A stretch of 64,000 bases of DNA from Paenarthrobacter sp. Z7-10 (GTDB lineage: Bacteria > Actinomycetota > Actinomycetes > Actinomycetales > Micrococcaceae): NCBI RefSeq assembly GCF_026932795.1, contig NZ_JADPVH010000006.1, positions 1-64,000 on the forward strand, written 5' to 3'. Position numbers and translations under genes: made by a program. The notes under the pieces were generated by a model. It made no database searches and was not told where the DNA came from. It worked only from the letters and a program-made list of their open reading frames with translations. Shown here in pieces: positions 8,927 to 18,061 of the stretch. Position 1 is the first letter of the stretch. The number at the start of each line of letters is the position of its first letter.

Positions 8927-9604
8927 GTGCAGCCTTTTTCAGACCGCAGAGACGCGGGCAGGCGGCTCGCCGGGCGACTCCAACGCTATGCTGGCCGCCC
9001 GGATGTCTTGGTTTTAGGGCTCCCCCGCGGTGGCATTCCGGTGGCCGCCGAAGTGGGGCGGGCACTTGGTGCTCCGCTGGACCTGGTGGCCGTGCGGAAA
9101 GTTGGTGTCCCATCCCATCCCGAGCTCGCCATGGGAGCGATGGCGACCATTGCCGGCCGCACGGAGACAGTCTTCAATGAGGAGGTTATGGCCAGCCTGG
9201 GACGGCGCAAGATGGCCATCCAGACCTTTGAACTCGTCGCCTCCCGTGAGCGCGTCGAGTTGGCCCGGCGGGAGGCATCCTACCGGGCGGGCCGGCCAGT
9301 TGTTGGGCTGGCGGGGCGCATCGTTATTCTGGTCGACGACGGTCTGGCGACCGGTTGCACAATGCGCGCGGCCGCAGCCGCCGTCCGCCGTCATGAGCCT
9401 GCACGCCTCGTGATCGCGGTCCCCGTGGCAATCGGGACTGCATGCCGCGATGTGCAGGACGCTGCCGATGAGATTGTCTGTGTGTGGACTCCCGCGGCGT
9501 TTCGTGCCGTTGGCCAGGCATACCAGAACTTCGAACAGACCACCGATGAAGAAGTGCGCATGCTGTTGGCCACCGGAGGCAGTAATGACGCAGCAGGACC
9601 TTGA
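8927..9604 (+). CDS. Phosphoribosyltransferase-family protein
   Basis: A 225-residue type I PRTase-fold protein. The PRPP loop is VILVDDGLATGCTMRAA, close to the family consensus, and the N terminus has LGLPRGGIPVAAEVGRALGAPLD, the usual PPi-loop region of the annotated phosphoribosyltransferase proteins that often sit beside dienelactone hydrolases or stress genes. The GTG at 8927 gives the expected MQPFSDRRDAGRRLA start. Substrate base unknown. Reads in the same direction as the ADH and the 33-residue ORF, with only 11 nt spacing to the latter. Confidence 0.85.
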   Translation: MQPFSDRRDAGRRLAGRLQRYAGRPDVLVLGLPRGGIPVAAEVGRALGAPLDLVAVRKVGVPSHPELAMGAMATIAGRTETVFNEEVMASLGRRKMAIQTFELVASRERVELARREASYRAGRPVVGLAGRIVILVDDGLATGCTMRAAAAAVRRHEPARLVIAVPVAIGTACRDVQDAADEIVCVWTPAAFRAVGQAYQNFEQTTDEEVRMLLATGGSNDAAGP

Positions 9605-9640
9605 AAGAAGGAATAGCCCGCTGCTCTGGTCATCAACTGA

Positions 9641-10798
9641 TCACCCGGGCTCATCAAATCCAAGGCGTTTCTGCGTCCGGGCCGCGGTCCGCCGAGCCTT
9701 TTCCGCCGTCCTCCGGCAGGTATCCAAGTCCCGGCCCAGGTCTGCAGACTCGTCCTCCAAAGCGTCGAGATTCTGCCGGAGGATCCGAAGCCGTTCGTCG
9801 AGCTCATCCCGTTCCCCCTCAAGCGCGGCCCGGCGGTTTCCGACCGCCAGCATCCGCTGCTGCAGCCGCTCCAAACCGGCAGCTGCATCGTCTGCCGCCC
9901 GCTGAGCCTGCTCAGCCAGCAATGCCTGCTTTGCCTGCTTTGCCTGCTTTGCCTGCTTTGCCTGCTTTGCCTTTTCATCCTCCTGCGCGCGATTAGTTTG
10001 CGCTTCCGCCCGCTTGGCTTCCGCTTCCCCCGCAGCCGCCTGCGTCCGCCGACGCGGTTCCCCTGCAGCGGTTTTGTCGGCGCCGGCACCAGCGCTTGCT
10101 GCAGCGCTCCGTCCAGCGTCCACGGAGTCGGCCGTTTGGTTTGTCGACTCGGACAGGGAGCCGGGAACGGCCAACGCTCCAGCCAGATCCACCGAATCCA
10201 GACCGTTCGTGGACAACGGGCGGATCAGCTGCCCACTGAGCACGGCTGCCACAGCTCCGACGTCCGTCAGGGCGGCCCATAGCGTTTGTTCCACTTCCAC
10301 AGCGGCCGGACCGCTGACCTTATGACCCAAATCATGGGCCAGCTGCCGACTCTCAGCGCCCACCGCGTTCAACAGGCTGCGCCGTTCCTTACTCAATTCC
10401 CGCAGCTGTTCGTGGTCAAGTTCGTCGTTCGCCCGCCGCAGCGAATGGCCCAGATTCATTAGCTCGGAGATCATTGCTGGACGGTGCCGTACAAGCATAT
10501 TGACCAGCCAGGCCGATGCGGACGGTTTGGCCAGAGCCGCGATGCTGGCGGCAAGCGCCCGATTATTGTCTCCGCGTGCCTGCTTCGCGAGCACATTGCG
10601 GCCGACGGTGAATCCGTTGGAATCCAGAGCATAGAGTTCAGCGGCGGCAGCGGTCAATTCCTTCTCGGCATCGGTTGCGGATCCACTCTCCACCTCGGTC
10701 GCGGGACCACTGTCCACCTCGGTTGCGGATCCACTGTCCACCTTTGCCGCCGTAGTTGCGGATTTTTCGCCCCGTTTGGGGCCGTTTTGGTTTGCCAT
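9641..10798 (-). CDS. Conserved actinobacterial coiled-coil protein of unknown function
   Basis: 385 residues. The N terminus (to about 45) is a Ser/Ala/Thr/Glu repeat (VDSGSATEV-type). Residues about 45-200 resemble a widespread actinobacterial family of unknown function with the signature LAKPSASAWLVNMLVR, a pattern usually followed by an arginine-rich helix as here. Residues about 255-385 form a long heptad-like, charged coiled coil containing five KQA triplets. No catalytic motif is seen. Convergent with the phosphoribosyltransferase gene. The DNA binding sometimes guessed for such proteins cannot be supported from this sequence. Confidence 0.75.
   Translation of the reverse strand: MANQNGPKRGEKSATTAAKVDSGSATEVDSGPATEVESGSATDAEKELTAAAAELYALDSNGFTVGRNVLAKQARGDNNRALAASIAALAKPSASAWLVNMLVRHRPAMISELMNLGHSLRRANDELDHEQLRELSKERRSLLNAVGAESRQLAHDLGHKVSGPAAVEVEQTLWAALTDVGAVAAVLSGQLIRPLSTNGLDSVDLAGALAVPGSLSESTNQTADSVDAGRSAAASAGAGADKTAAGEPRRRTQAAAGEAEAKRAEAQTNRAQEDEKAKQAKQAKQAKQAKQALLAEQAQRAADDAAAGLERLQQRMLAVGNRRAALEGERDELDERLRILRQNLDALEDESADLGRDLDTCRRTAEKARRTAARTQKRLGFDEPG
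9923..9967 (-). repeat. 9-bp tandem repeat inside the coiled-coil gene
   Basis: Five perfect copies of TGCCTGCTT (plus strand) in frame, coding for repeated Lys-Gln-Ala on the minus strand. Copy number is likely to vary between strains. Confidence 0.9.
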
Positions 10799-11247
10799 GG
10801 AAGGTCTGTCCCCTCGCTCCCGTCTGGCCTCCTACGATACGGGCTGCGGCTTGAACGTCCGTGGGACGCGACCAACGTGATGGTGACACAACATCGTTGC
10901 GCTGTATCCGGCAGCCAGGAGCGGCCGGGTGGACGGCTTGGCGCTTGGGCGCCCGGACGCCAGCCAGACAGCGCTCCAATGCAGACAGCGCTCCAGGCAG
11001 GACCGCATTCGACTCCGGACAGGGCTCCAGGCAGGACCGCACTCGACTCCGGACAGCGCAAGGTAAAGGGTCGAGGTGAAGGGTTGTGTCCTCCCGGCAC
11101 CCGGGATAGGTTACGAGAAAGTTCCGCACCGGAGCGCGAGCCTGGCAAGAGACACCGTCCGCAGTGGTTCCGCAGTGGTTGAGCCAGCCGCACGGGAGCT
11201 CGTGGCAGCCGGTGCGGGGATCCCGAAATAGCCCGGAGGTGCTGCTC
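10799..11247. other. 449-bp intergenic region with 34-bp tandem repeats
   Basis: Lies between the divergent coiled-coil gene and the molybdenum oxidoreductase cluster. No coding ORF with a ribosome site was accepted. It contains the 34-bp repeat listed separately and presumably the promoters of both flanking genes. No convincing -35/-10 pair was identified. Confidence 0.6.
10967..11059. repeat. 34-bp tandem repeat, about 2.7 copies
   Basis: Full units at 10984-11017 and 11018-11051 begin GACAG(C/G)GCTCCAGGCAGG and differ at two positions. A half unit precedes at 10967 and a partial one follows at 11052. It is intergenic, 190 nt upstream of the first gene of the molybdoenzyme cluster. Confidence 0.85.
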
Positions 11248-11862
11248 GTGGAAGCCAACGTGACGTTGCACGTGGACGGCGAGGAGCGGTCCGCGGTGGT
11301 GGAGACGCGCACCACGTTGCTGGATCTGCTGCGCGACAAGCTTGGAGTCAGCTCGCCGAAAAAGGGCTGCGATCACGGTCAATGCGGAGCCTGTACCGTC
11401 CTGCTGAATGGAAGGCGGGCGACGACGTGCCTGGCTTTCGCCGTCGCCCACGAGGGTGCGAGCATAACCACCGCTGACGGACTCGCCGACGTCGGCGACC
11501 TGCACCCGGTTCAGCAAGCATTCCTTGACCAGGATGGATTCCAATGCGGCTATTGCACCCCCGGGCAGATCTGTTCGGCCGTGGGGATGCTCGATGAGGC
11601 AGCGGCGGGCCAGCCGAGCCATGTCACCCCGAACGGCGGCGTAAGCGACCCGACGGGGATCAAGCTCACCGACGCGGAGATCCGCGAACGGATGAGCGGC
11701 AATCTATGCCGGTGCGGCGCTTACGTGAACATTGTCGCCGCCATTCGTCAGGCAGCCGGCGCTCAAGCAGCCGGCGCTCAAGCAGCCGGCACCGCAGCAG
11801 ACGACACCCAAGCCGCCGGGACCCCAACCGCCGGGACGGATTACTCCGGGGACCGGTCATGA
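11248..11862 (+). CDS. 2Fe-2S subunit of a YagT/PaoA-like molybdenum aldehyde oxidoreductase
   Basis: 204 residues. It carries electrons from the molybdenum site to FAD in xanthine-oxidase-family enzymes. Plant-type 2Fe-2S loop KGCDHGQCGACTVLLNG, then the second cluster cysteines in QCGYCTPGQICS and GNLCRCGAYVNI. I chose the GTG at 11248 because GGAGG lies 8 nt upstream; the frame is open further but those residues do not match the family. The C terminus (about 35 residues) is an Ala/Gln/Gly/Thr low-complexity tail from short DNA repeats near 11752-11790. It overlaps the FAD-subunit gene by 4 bases (ATGA). Confidence 0.9.
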   Translation: MEANVTLHVDGEERSAVVETRTTLLDLLRDKLGVSSPKKGCDHGQCGACTVLLNGRRATTCLAFAVAHEGASITTADGLADVGDLHPVQQAFLDQDGFQCGYCTPGQICSAVGMLDEAAAGQPSHVTPNGGVSDPTGIKLTDAEIRERMSGNLCRCGAYVNIVAAIRQAAGAQAAGAQAAGTAADDTQAAGTPTAGTDYSGDRS

Positions 11863-12917
11863 TTCCCTTCGACTACCGGCGCGCCATAGATGTGGACAGC
11901 GCCGTAGCTGCAGCCACTGCCAATCCACGGGCCGCTTATCTTGGTGGCGGCACAAATGTGGTGGACCACATGAAGCTTGGCATTACCGGCCCCGGGATGC
12001 TGGTGGATATCACGGGGCTCCCGCTGGATGAGATAAAGGAGCTTCCCGACGGCCGGCTGCGGATTGGCGCGACTGTGCGCAACAGCGACCTGGCGGCGGA
12101 CCCGCTCATCCGCAGGCGCTATCCGGTGCTGTCCCAGGCATTGCTCGCAGGCGCTTCGGGTCAGCTGCGCAACCTTGCCACCACGGGCGGTAACCTGCTG
12201 CAGCGCACGCGCTGTGTGTACTTCCAAAACGTCACGACGCCATGCAATAAACGTGAACCGGGTTCCGGCTGTTCGGCGCTGGAAGGCTACACGCGGTACC
12301 ACGCCATCCTCGGTGCCTCCGCTGACTGTGTGGCCGTGCATCCTTCGGACATGGCCGTTGCGATGGCTGCCCTGGATGCGGTGGTGGTCGTCACCGGAGT
12401 GCACGGCGAGCGAAGCATCCCGCTGCGGGATTTCCACCGGCTTCCGGGCCGGGAACCGGAGCGGGACACTGTACTGGATCATGGCGAGCTGATCATCGCC
12501 GTCGAGCTGCCCGCGCTTCCCGCGCGGGCCCGCTCCAGCTACCGCAAGGTCCGTGACAGGGCGTCCTACGCGTTCGCCCTGGTCTCGGTTGCGGCCGTAC
12601 TTGAACTGGAGATCCCCGAAAACCGTGGCACAGTCGGCGCCCATCCTGCTCAGCCGCCCGGTCCCGCTTTAATCAAGGACATTCGGCTGGCGCTGGGTGG
12701 AGTGGCACACAAGCCTTGGCGTGCCAGCCGTGCCGAAGAGTTCCTGCGCGGCAAAGAAGCCGTCGAGGAGAATTTCCGCCGCGCGGCGGAGGAAGAACTG
12801 GACTCCGCCGCAACGCTGCGGGACAACGCGTTCAAGGTTCCCATGTCCCGTAATACCATCGTGGCGGTCCTGCGGGATCTCACAGCCGCCCAAGCCGGCA
12901 AGGAGCAGCAACGATGA
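11859..12917 (+). CDS. FAD-binding subunit of the molybdenum oxidoreductase, YagS/PaoB-like
   Basis: 352 residues, PCMH-type FAD fold: LGGGTNVVDHMKLG binds the pyrophosphate and TTGGNLLQRTRC is the second FAD motif. The insertion RTRCVYFQ followed by CNKREPGSGCSALEG is the cysteine-rich stretch typical of YagS/PaoB, where it holds an extra 4Fe-4S cluster. This places the enzyme in the PaoABC aldehyde oxidoreductase branch rather than ordinary xanthine dehydrogenase. The start overlaps the 2Fe-2S gene and the stop overlaps the next gene (ATGA) by 4 bases, so all three subunits are co-translated. Confidence 0.9.
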   Translation: MIPFDYRRAIDVDSAVAAATANPRAAYLGGGTNVVDHMKLGITGPGMLVDITGLPLDEIKELPDGRLRIGATVRNSDLAADPLIRRRYPVLSQALLAGASGQLRNLATTGGNLLQRTRCVYFQNVTTPCNKREPGSGCSALEGYTRYHAILGASADCVAVHPSDMAVAMAALDAVVVVTGVHGERSIPLRDFHRLPGREPERDTVLDHGELIIAVELPALPARARSSYRKVRDRASYAFALVSVAAVLELEIPENRGTVGAHPAQPPGPALIKDIRLALGGVAHKPWRASRAEEFLRGKEAVEENFRRAAEEELDSAATLRDNAFKVPMSRNTIVAVLRDLTAAQAGKEQQR

Positions 12918-14997
12918 GCCAACTGCTGCCGGCCAGGGCCATTGGAGTAGGACTGGAGCGTCTGGACGGTGTGGCCAAGGTGCGGGGCACCGCGCCATAC
13001 GCCATAGAGCAGCCAGTGGAGCACCCGCTCTATCTTCATCCGGTACAGGCAACCACAGCGCGGGGGACAATTACGTTTCTGGACACCTCGGCCGCCCAGG
13101 CTCTGGACGGAGTCCAGACGGTGCTGACGCACCTCAACGCGCCGAAGTTAGCCGCCACCGACGATGCCGAATTGGCTGTGCTGCAGTTCCCCGAGGTTGG
13201 ATTCCGCGGTCAGCTCATCGGTGCCGTTCTGGCCGAATCTCCGGAAATCGCCCGGCATGCGGCGTCGCTGGTGCGCGTGACCTATGCCGAAGTCGCGCAT
13301 GACGCGGATTTTCGGGTCGATCGTGGGGATCTCTACGCGCCGGGCAAAGTTAACGCCGGTTATCCCACCGACACTGACCAAGGCGACGCCGACGCTGCGT
13401 TGGCCTCCTCGGCGGTGGTCCTGGAAGGCACATATACAACGCCGCCGGAGCACAATAATCCGATGGAGCCGCACACGACTGTCGCCTGCTGGAAGGACGG
13501 CGCCCTTACGCTGTACGACTCAACTCAGGGGGCGCACACCGTCCGGGATACGCTGGCGCCGATCTTTGGCGTGCAGCCGGAGGATATCCGGGTCATTTCC
13601 CCGCACGTCGGCGGCGGCTCAGGTCGAAGGGGATGCCGCACGCGCACGTGGTACTGGCCGCCCTGGCCGCCCAGCGCAGCAACGGCCGTCCGGTGAAGTT
13701 CGCGCTGACGCGGCAGCAGATGTTCGCCCTGGTTGGCTACCGGACGCCCACCGTGACGCGGGTGCGGCTGGGGTCCGACGACGACGGCCGGCTCACCGCC
13801 GTCGTCGTCGATGTGGTGGAACAAACCTCGAGAATCAAAGAATTCGCCGAGCAGACGGCCGTTCCGGCCCGGATGATGTATGCCGCGCCCAACCGACGCA
13901 CCAGTCACCGCCTGGCTGCCCTGGATGTTCCAGTTCCGTCCTGGATGCGGGCGCCCGGCGAATGTCCCGGCATGTTCGGACCCGAAGTTGCGATGGACGA
14001 GCTGGCCGATGCCTGTGGGATTGATCCGATTGAGCTGCGTGTGCGCAATGAGCCCGGCATCGATCCGGAGTCCGGCAATCCCTTCGGCAGCCGGCACTTG
14101 CTGGATTGCCTGCGCGAAGGAGCCACACGGTTCGGCTGGGAGCGGCGGACGCGCCAACCCGGGACGCGGCTGGAGGACGGCTGGCTCATTGGGATGGGCG
14201 TGGCTGGTTCCACCTATCCATTTCGCCGGCAGGGCGCGAATGCGGCCCGAATCAACTACGGGGCGGACGGAATCTACACAGTGCAGATAGAGGCCGCGGA
14301 CATCGGCACCGGAACCTGGACGGCGCAGACACAGATTGCCGCCGATGCTCTGGAGAGCCCGGTGGGAAAAATCCGGCTGGAGATCGGTGATACGTCGTTG
14401 CCGCGGGCCTCGGTGGCTGGCGGTTCCACCGGCACCGCCAGCTGGGGGGACGCAATTATTGCCGCCGCGGGGGCCTTCCGTGCACAGCACGGCGCGGATC
14501 CGGCGGCCGGGGCCGAAGCACAGGCCGCCGGCTCGGAAAACCCGGACCAGGACAGCTTCGCGCTGCATTCCTTCGGGGCGCAGTTTGCCGAGGTACGGGT
14601 CAATGCCGACACCGGCGAAATCCGAGTTTCCCGGATGCTGGGCGTTTTTTCGGCCGGCCGCATCATCAATCCGCGAACCGCGCGGTCACAGTTCATTGGC
14701 GGCATGACCATGGGAATAGGTATGGCACTGCACGAACACAGCGTGATGGACCCGCGGTTCGGCATCATCGTCAATTGCGACTTTGCCGAGTACCACATTC
14801 CTGTCAACGCGGACATCGAGGACGTCGATGCGGTCTGGCTCGAGGACGTGGATCCGCATGCCGGGCCGCTGGGGGCCAGGGGAATCGGCGAAATCGGCAT
14901 CGTGGGCGCCGCGGCGGCCGTGGCCAACGCAGCCTTCAATGCCACCGGCATCCGGGTCCGCGACCTGCCTCTGACGGCCGACAAATTCCTTCGCTAA
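12914..14997 (+). pseudogene. Molybdopterin-binding catalytic subunit, YagR/PaoC-like, broken by a frameshift
   Basis: Two frames together give the full family length (about 694 residues): 12914 to about 13623, then about 13624 to 14997. The join is inside the conserved Gly-rich GGGFG(S/G)KG motif, where one base appears to be missing between 13618 and 13625; re-reading the T at 13624 gives GGT TCG AAG GGG ATG and restores the protein. Downstream motifs look functional: WMRAPGECPG, GTGTWTAQTQIA, and GARGIGEIG with the catalytic glutamate. As sequenced the enzyme would be truncated to about 260 residues. It is either a recent pseudogene, a sequencing error or, less likely, a recoded gene. It overlaps the FAD-subunit gene by 4 bases. 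Confidence 0.85.
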
Positions 14998-15005
14998 GGC
15001 CGGGG

Positions 15006-15707
15006 ATTCCGGCCGGCGAGCCTGGCGCCGTTCCGGCGAGCGAGTCTGGCTCCGTTCCGGCGAGCGAGTCTGGCGCCGTTCCGGCGAGCGAGTCTGGCGC
15101 CGTTCCGGCGACCACCGGCATCCTGCTGGCCGCCGGCGCGGGGACCAGGCTTGGGAAGGGACCCAAAGCGCTGCTGCCCTACCGGGGCGTGACACTGGTC
15201 GAACATCTGGCCGGCGTGCTGCTGGCAGGGGGCTGCACTGATGTCATCGTCGTCCTGGGCTCCGAAGCGGAGACGGTGCGGGCGGGAACGCTGCTGCCGG
15301 GGTGCCGAACCGTCGTCAATCCGCGCTGGGCGACTGGGCTGGGATCCTCACTTCAGTGCGGGGTTGCCACCGCGGCTCCGCTGGAGAACGTGCTGGTGGC
15401 CCTGGTGGACCAGCCGGGCGTGAATGCGGAGCTGATCCGTCGACTGCGGAAACAGCATCAGGACGGCCGCATAACGGCCGCTGGATACTCGGATGCCTCA
15501 GGCCGGCTGCGCCGCGGACATCCCGTCCTGTTTGACGCTGATCTGGCGCGGGAGGCGGCCGCGGCCGCCTCCGCGGACACCGGCGCACGCAGTTACCTGC
15601 GCGCGCATTCATTCCTGCTGGACACCATCGACTGCTCCGACCTCGGAACCGGCCAGGACATCGACACACCGGCGGACCTGCCACTGCTGGATCAGTCTTC
15701 CCGCTAA
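15006..15707 (+). CDS. MocA-like molybdenum cofactor nucleotidyltransferase, start unresolved
   Basis: NTP-transferase-3 family enzyme that in this context would add CMP to molybdopterin for the adjacent aldehyde oxidoreductase. The signature TGILLAAGAGTRLGKGPKAL begins at about 15118, and later regions (VALVDQPGV, GHPVLF) match the family. No ATG, GTG or TTG exists in frame between the upstream gene's stop and the signature. The nearest is an ATT at 15006, chosen here only as a placeholder; the next ATG upstream (14775) lies inside the molybdopterin subunit gene. The N-terminal part is encoded by a 24-bp tandem repeat giving PASESGAV octapeptides. The body of the enzyme appears intact. Confidence 0.75.
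   Translation: MPAGEPGAVPASESGSVPASESGAVPASESGAVPATTGILLAAGAGTRLGKGPKALLPYRGVTLVEHLAGVLLAGGCTDVIVVLGSEAETVRAGTLLPGCRTVVNPRWATGLGSSLQCGVATAAPLENVLVALVDQPGVNAELIRRLRKQHQDGRITAAGYSDASGRLRRGHPVLFDADLAREAAAAASADTGARSYLRAHSFLLDTIDCSDLGTGQDIDTPADLPLLDQSSR
15015..15106 (+). repeat. 24-bp tandem repeat at the mocA-like 5' end
   Basis: Three full units (15035-15058, 15059-15082, 15083-15106) of GGCGAGCGAGTCTGGC(G/T)CCG..., preceded by a 20-bp partial unit at 15015. The period is a multiple of three, so the frame is kept and an octapeptide repeat PASESGAV is encoded. Confidence 0.9.
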
Positions 15708-15823
15708 CGCCTGGCCTCAACCGGAACCAAATCCCGGGTACCTGGATCGACAGCCCGACCCCGCGGCCGGTCTTGGCTGCGCTAAGCCGCTCGAGCCCGG
15801 GCTCACTGTCTATCTATCGGGGC

Positions 15824-16885
15824 TCACTGTTCGGGAAAAGGATCAATGCCCCAGCTGGCGCTGTGGTGCTGGCCGGGCAGCAGGGTCAGCAGTCCGTCAC
15901 CGCTGTTAAAGGCGTTGGGCGCGCAGGTCATCGGCTCCACGCCCATGCCTGTGCGCCGGCGTTCGGGTTGGGGAAGAGTATCGCCGGTGAAGATTTCCAA
16001 GTAGGGATAGGACTCGTCCACCCACAATTCCACCGCCGACGCATTGGCTCCGGACTCCAAGCGCACCCGCGCCCGCCCGTCCGGTCCACGGTGCAGGTCG
16101 GTATAGGCCACATCGATCTGCCGGTCAGCCAGCTGCTGCGCCGTCCGCAGGTCATAACGGGTGCCGTCAACAGCCTTTCGACCCACCGGTATGCCCCGTT
16201 CGTCCACGGGCAGATAGATGGATCCCGGCACCTGGGCACGGTCAGTATTAATGACAGAAGACCCAACACTGAGGTATGGATGGGCGCCGGTTCCATAGGG
16301 ACAGGGAGAGTCGCTGAGGTTTGTAACACTGGTCCGCACGGTCAGTCCGCCGTCATCCAACGCGTAGTCCAGCCGACACCGCAGAACCCACGGCCAGCCC
16401 TGGCAGGCGTGCAGGACATGAGTGAAACTGGCGCTGGCCTGCGAGGACTCGGCAAGCTGCCAGTTGGCCCAGCGCGTCAGACCGTGGATGGCTCCGTGCT
16501 TGGCCGGTTCGGTGAGATCCAGTTGGTGATCCGAGCCGCCCCAGCTGTAGCAGCCATCGGCAATCCTGTTGGGCCAGGGAATCAGGGACTGACCGCGCGC
16601 ACCGGTGCACATTTCCGACTCTTCGTATCCGTCCAGCAGAGTGCGCTCCCCCACCGTGTAAGACCGCAACGCCGCACCCACTTCCGTGAGCATAACCGTT
16701 TGCTCACCATGCGAAATTTCGTATTGGGCGCCCGACGGCGGTGCCGCCGCCGGGGTTCCGGTTCCCGTCGTTGCCGTCCCGCTTCGGGCCTGGCCGCCAC
16801 CAATCGTGCTTCCGGTTCCGCTGTTGGTTCCGCTGGCGGAACCCGCCGGTACCCCGCTGTTGTCCATGCTGACGCCGTCGTGCAT
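15824..16885 (-). CDS. Aldose 1-epimerase family protein
   Basis: 353 residues. Galactose-mutarotase fold enzyme interconverting sugar anomers. The conserved histidines are seen in KHGAIHGLTRWANW and GTGAHPYLSVG, with the substrate-pocket RGQSLIPWPNRI and a C-terminal acidic region near EIFTGDTLPQPERR. Residues 1-50 are an extra Gly/Ser/Thr/Ala-rich segment not found in the family core. The start follows an AAGGA-like site about 12 nt upstream, which is loose; the M at residue 7 is an alternative. Convergent with the mocA-like gene; sugar specificity unknown. Confidence 0.88.
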   Translation of the reverse strand: MHDGVSMDNSGVPAGSASGTNSGTGSTIGGGQARSGTATTGTGTPAAAPPSGAQYEISHGEQTVMLTEVGAALRSYTVGERTLLDGYEESEMCTGARGQSLIPWPNRIADGCYSWGGSDHQLDLTEPAKHGAIHGLTRWANWQLAESSQASASFTHVLHACQGWPWVLRCRLDYALDDGGLTVRTSVTNLSDSPCPYGTGAHPYLSVGSSVINTDRAQVPGSIYLPVDERGIPVGRKAVDGTRYDLRTAQQLADRQIDVAYTDLHRGPDGRARVRLESGANASAVELWVDESYPYLEIFTGDTLPQPERRRTGMGVEPMTCAPNAFNSGDGLLTLLPGQHHSASWGIDPFPEQ

Positions 16886-16989
16886 GCTGATTTTCCGTCC
16901 TTACTCGTTCCACGTCGTTCCGGGCTTCGGCTCTTTCCGCCACCTTAGCGTTTATGCCTGTCCGTTGGCTGTCCGCTGGCTGCTCGTGG

Positions 16990-17828
16990 CTACAGAACCG
17001 GCTTTCCGCCGGTGACTGCGATGCGGGCGCCGGAGATGTAGCTGCCGTCGTCCGAGGCGAGCAGCACATATGCCGGCGCCAGCTCCGCGGGCTGGCCCGG
17101 GCGTCCCAGCGGCACACCGGTGCCAAAGGACTGAATCTTTTCCTGCGGCATCGTGGACGGTATCAGCGGCGTCCAAATCGGTCCCGGCGCCACCGAGTTC
17201 ACGCGAATGCCCTTTTCACCAAGCAATTGGGCCAGGCTGGCGGCAAAGTCGGCAATTGCTGCCTTAGTCGCCGCATAGGGTGCCAGGGTCGGGCTGGGCA
17301 TGTCCGAGTTGACCGAGGAACTGGCGATGATCGAAGAGCCCGGAGGCATATGCGGCACGACCGCCTTGGCCAGATGGAACATGGCACCGATATTGAGTTT
17401 GAAGGTGTGGTCCCACTCTTCCTCTGAAATCTCGTCCAGCGAGGAGTGATTCATCTGGAAGGCCGCGTTGCTGACCAGTATGTCCACCTTCCCAAATTCC
17501 TGCACGGCCCGATCCACCACATCTCGGCATTGCTGTGAGTCGGACAGATCTCCTGACAGCAGCACCGCCTCCCTCCCCGCGTCCTGGATCAGTCGGGCGG
17601 TGTCGTTGGCGTCCTCGTCCTCATTGAGGTAGGCAATGAGGACATCGGCACCCTCGCGAGCAAAAGCAATGGCCACGGCGCGGCCGATTCCGCTGTCCCC
17701 GCCGGTGATAATGGCCGCCTTTCCCGTCAGTTTTCCGCTTCCTCGATAGCTGTCTTCCCCGCAGTCCGGAACGGGATCATGCGGGACTGAACTCCGGGCG
17801 GGTCTTGGTGCTGCGCGGGCTGGTTCAT
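16990..17828 (-). CDS. SDR-family oxidoreductase with an apparent N-terminal frameshift
   Basis: Short-chain dehydrogenase of the GEDSYRGSG subfamily (about 280-300 residues). Visible: TGGDSGIGRAVAIAFAREG for the cofactor, a NAAFQ motif, and SSSVNSDMPSPTLAPYAATK with catalytic Ser, Tyr and Lys. The frame carrying these has no start codon near its N terminus. An ATG at 17828 with AAGGA 9 nt upstream opens MNQPAQHQDPP... in another frame, and adding one C to the GGG (plus strand) at 17773-17775 joins the two into the expected M-x-P-x-PDxGEDSYRGSG. So the gene probably begins at 17828 and lacks one base, either truly or by sequencing error. The core is intact. Confidence 0.75.
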
Positions 17829-18049
17829 GGCTGTTTTCCTTCTGGGCTCGGTGGGCAGCGTCGCGTTGGCGTCGCGCCAATGCCGACCTATGCAGTCGTG
17901 CTTGGCTCGGAAACCGTTCGAAATCAACACGGGTGTCTGCCCCGCGTCTTACGCCGGCTTCCATTGAGCCGATGCTAAGCAACCTTATCGTATGGTTAGC
18001 TCGGGCAGGGGATGCGGGCAGGCCAACGAAGGGCTGTCCGATGAAGGCG

Positions 18050-18055
18050 TAGGAT
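18050..18055 (+). promoter_or_regulatory. Putative -10 of the antiporter gene (leaderless start)
   Basis: TAGGAT with 6 nt to the GTG start at 18062 and no close Shine-Dalgarno site. Suggests transcription begins at or next to the start codon. Confidence 0.4.
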
Positions 18056-18061
18056 TCTTGC

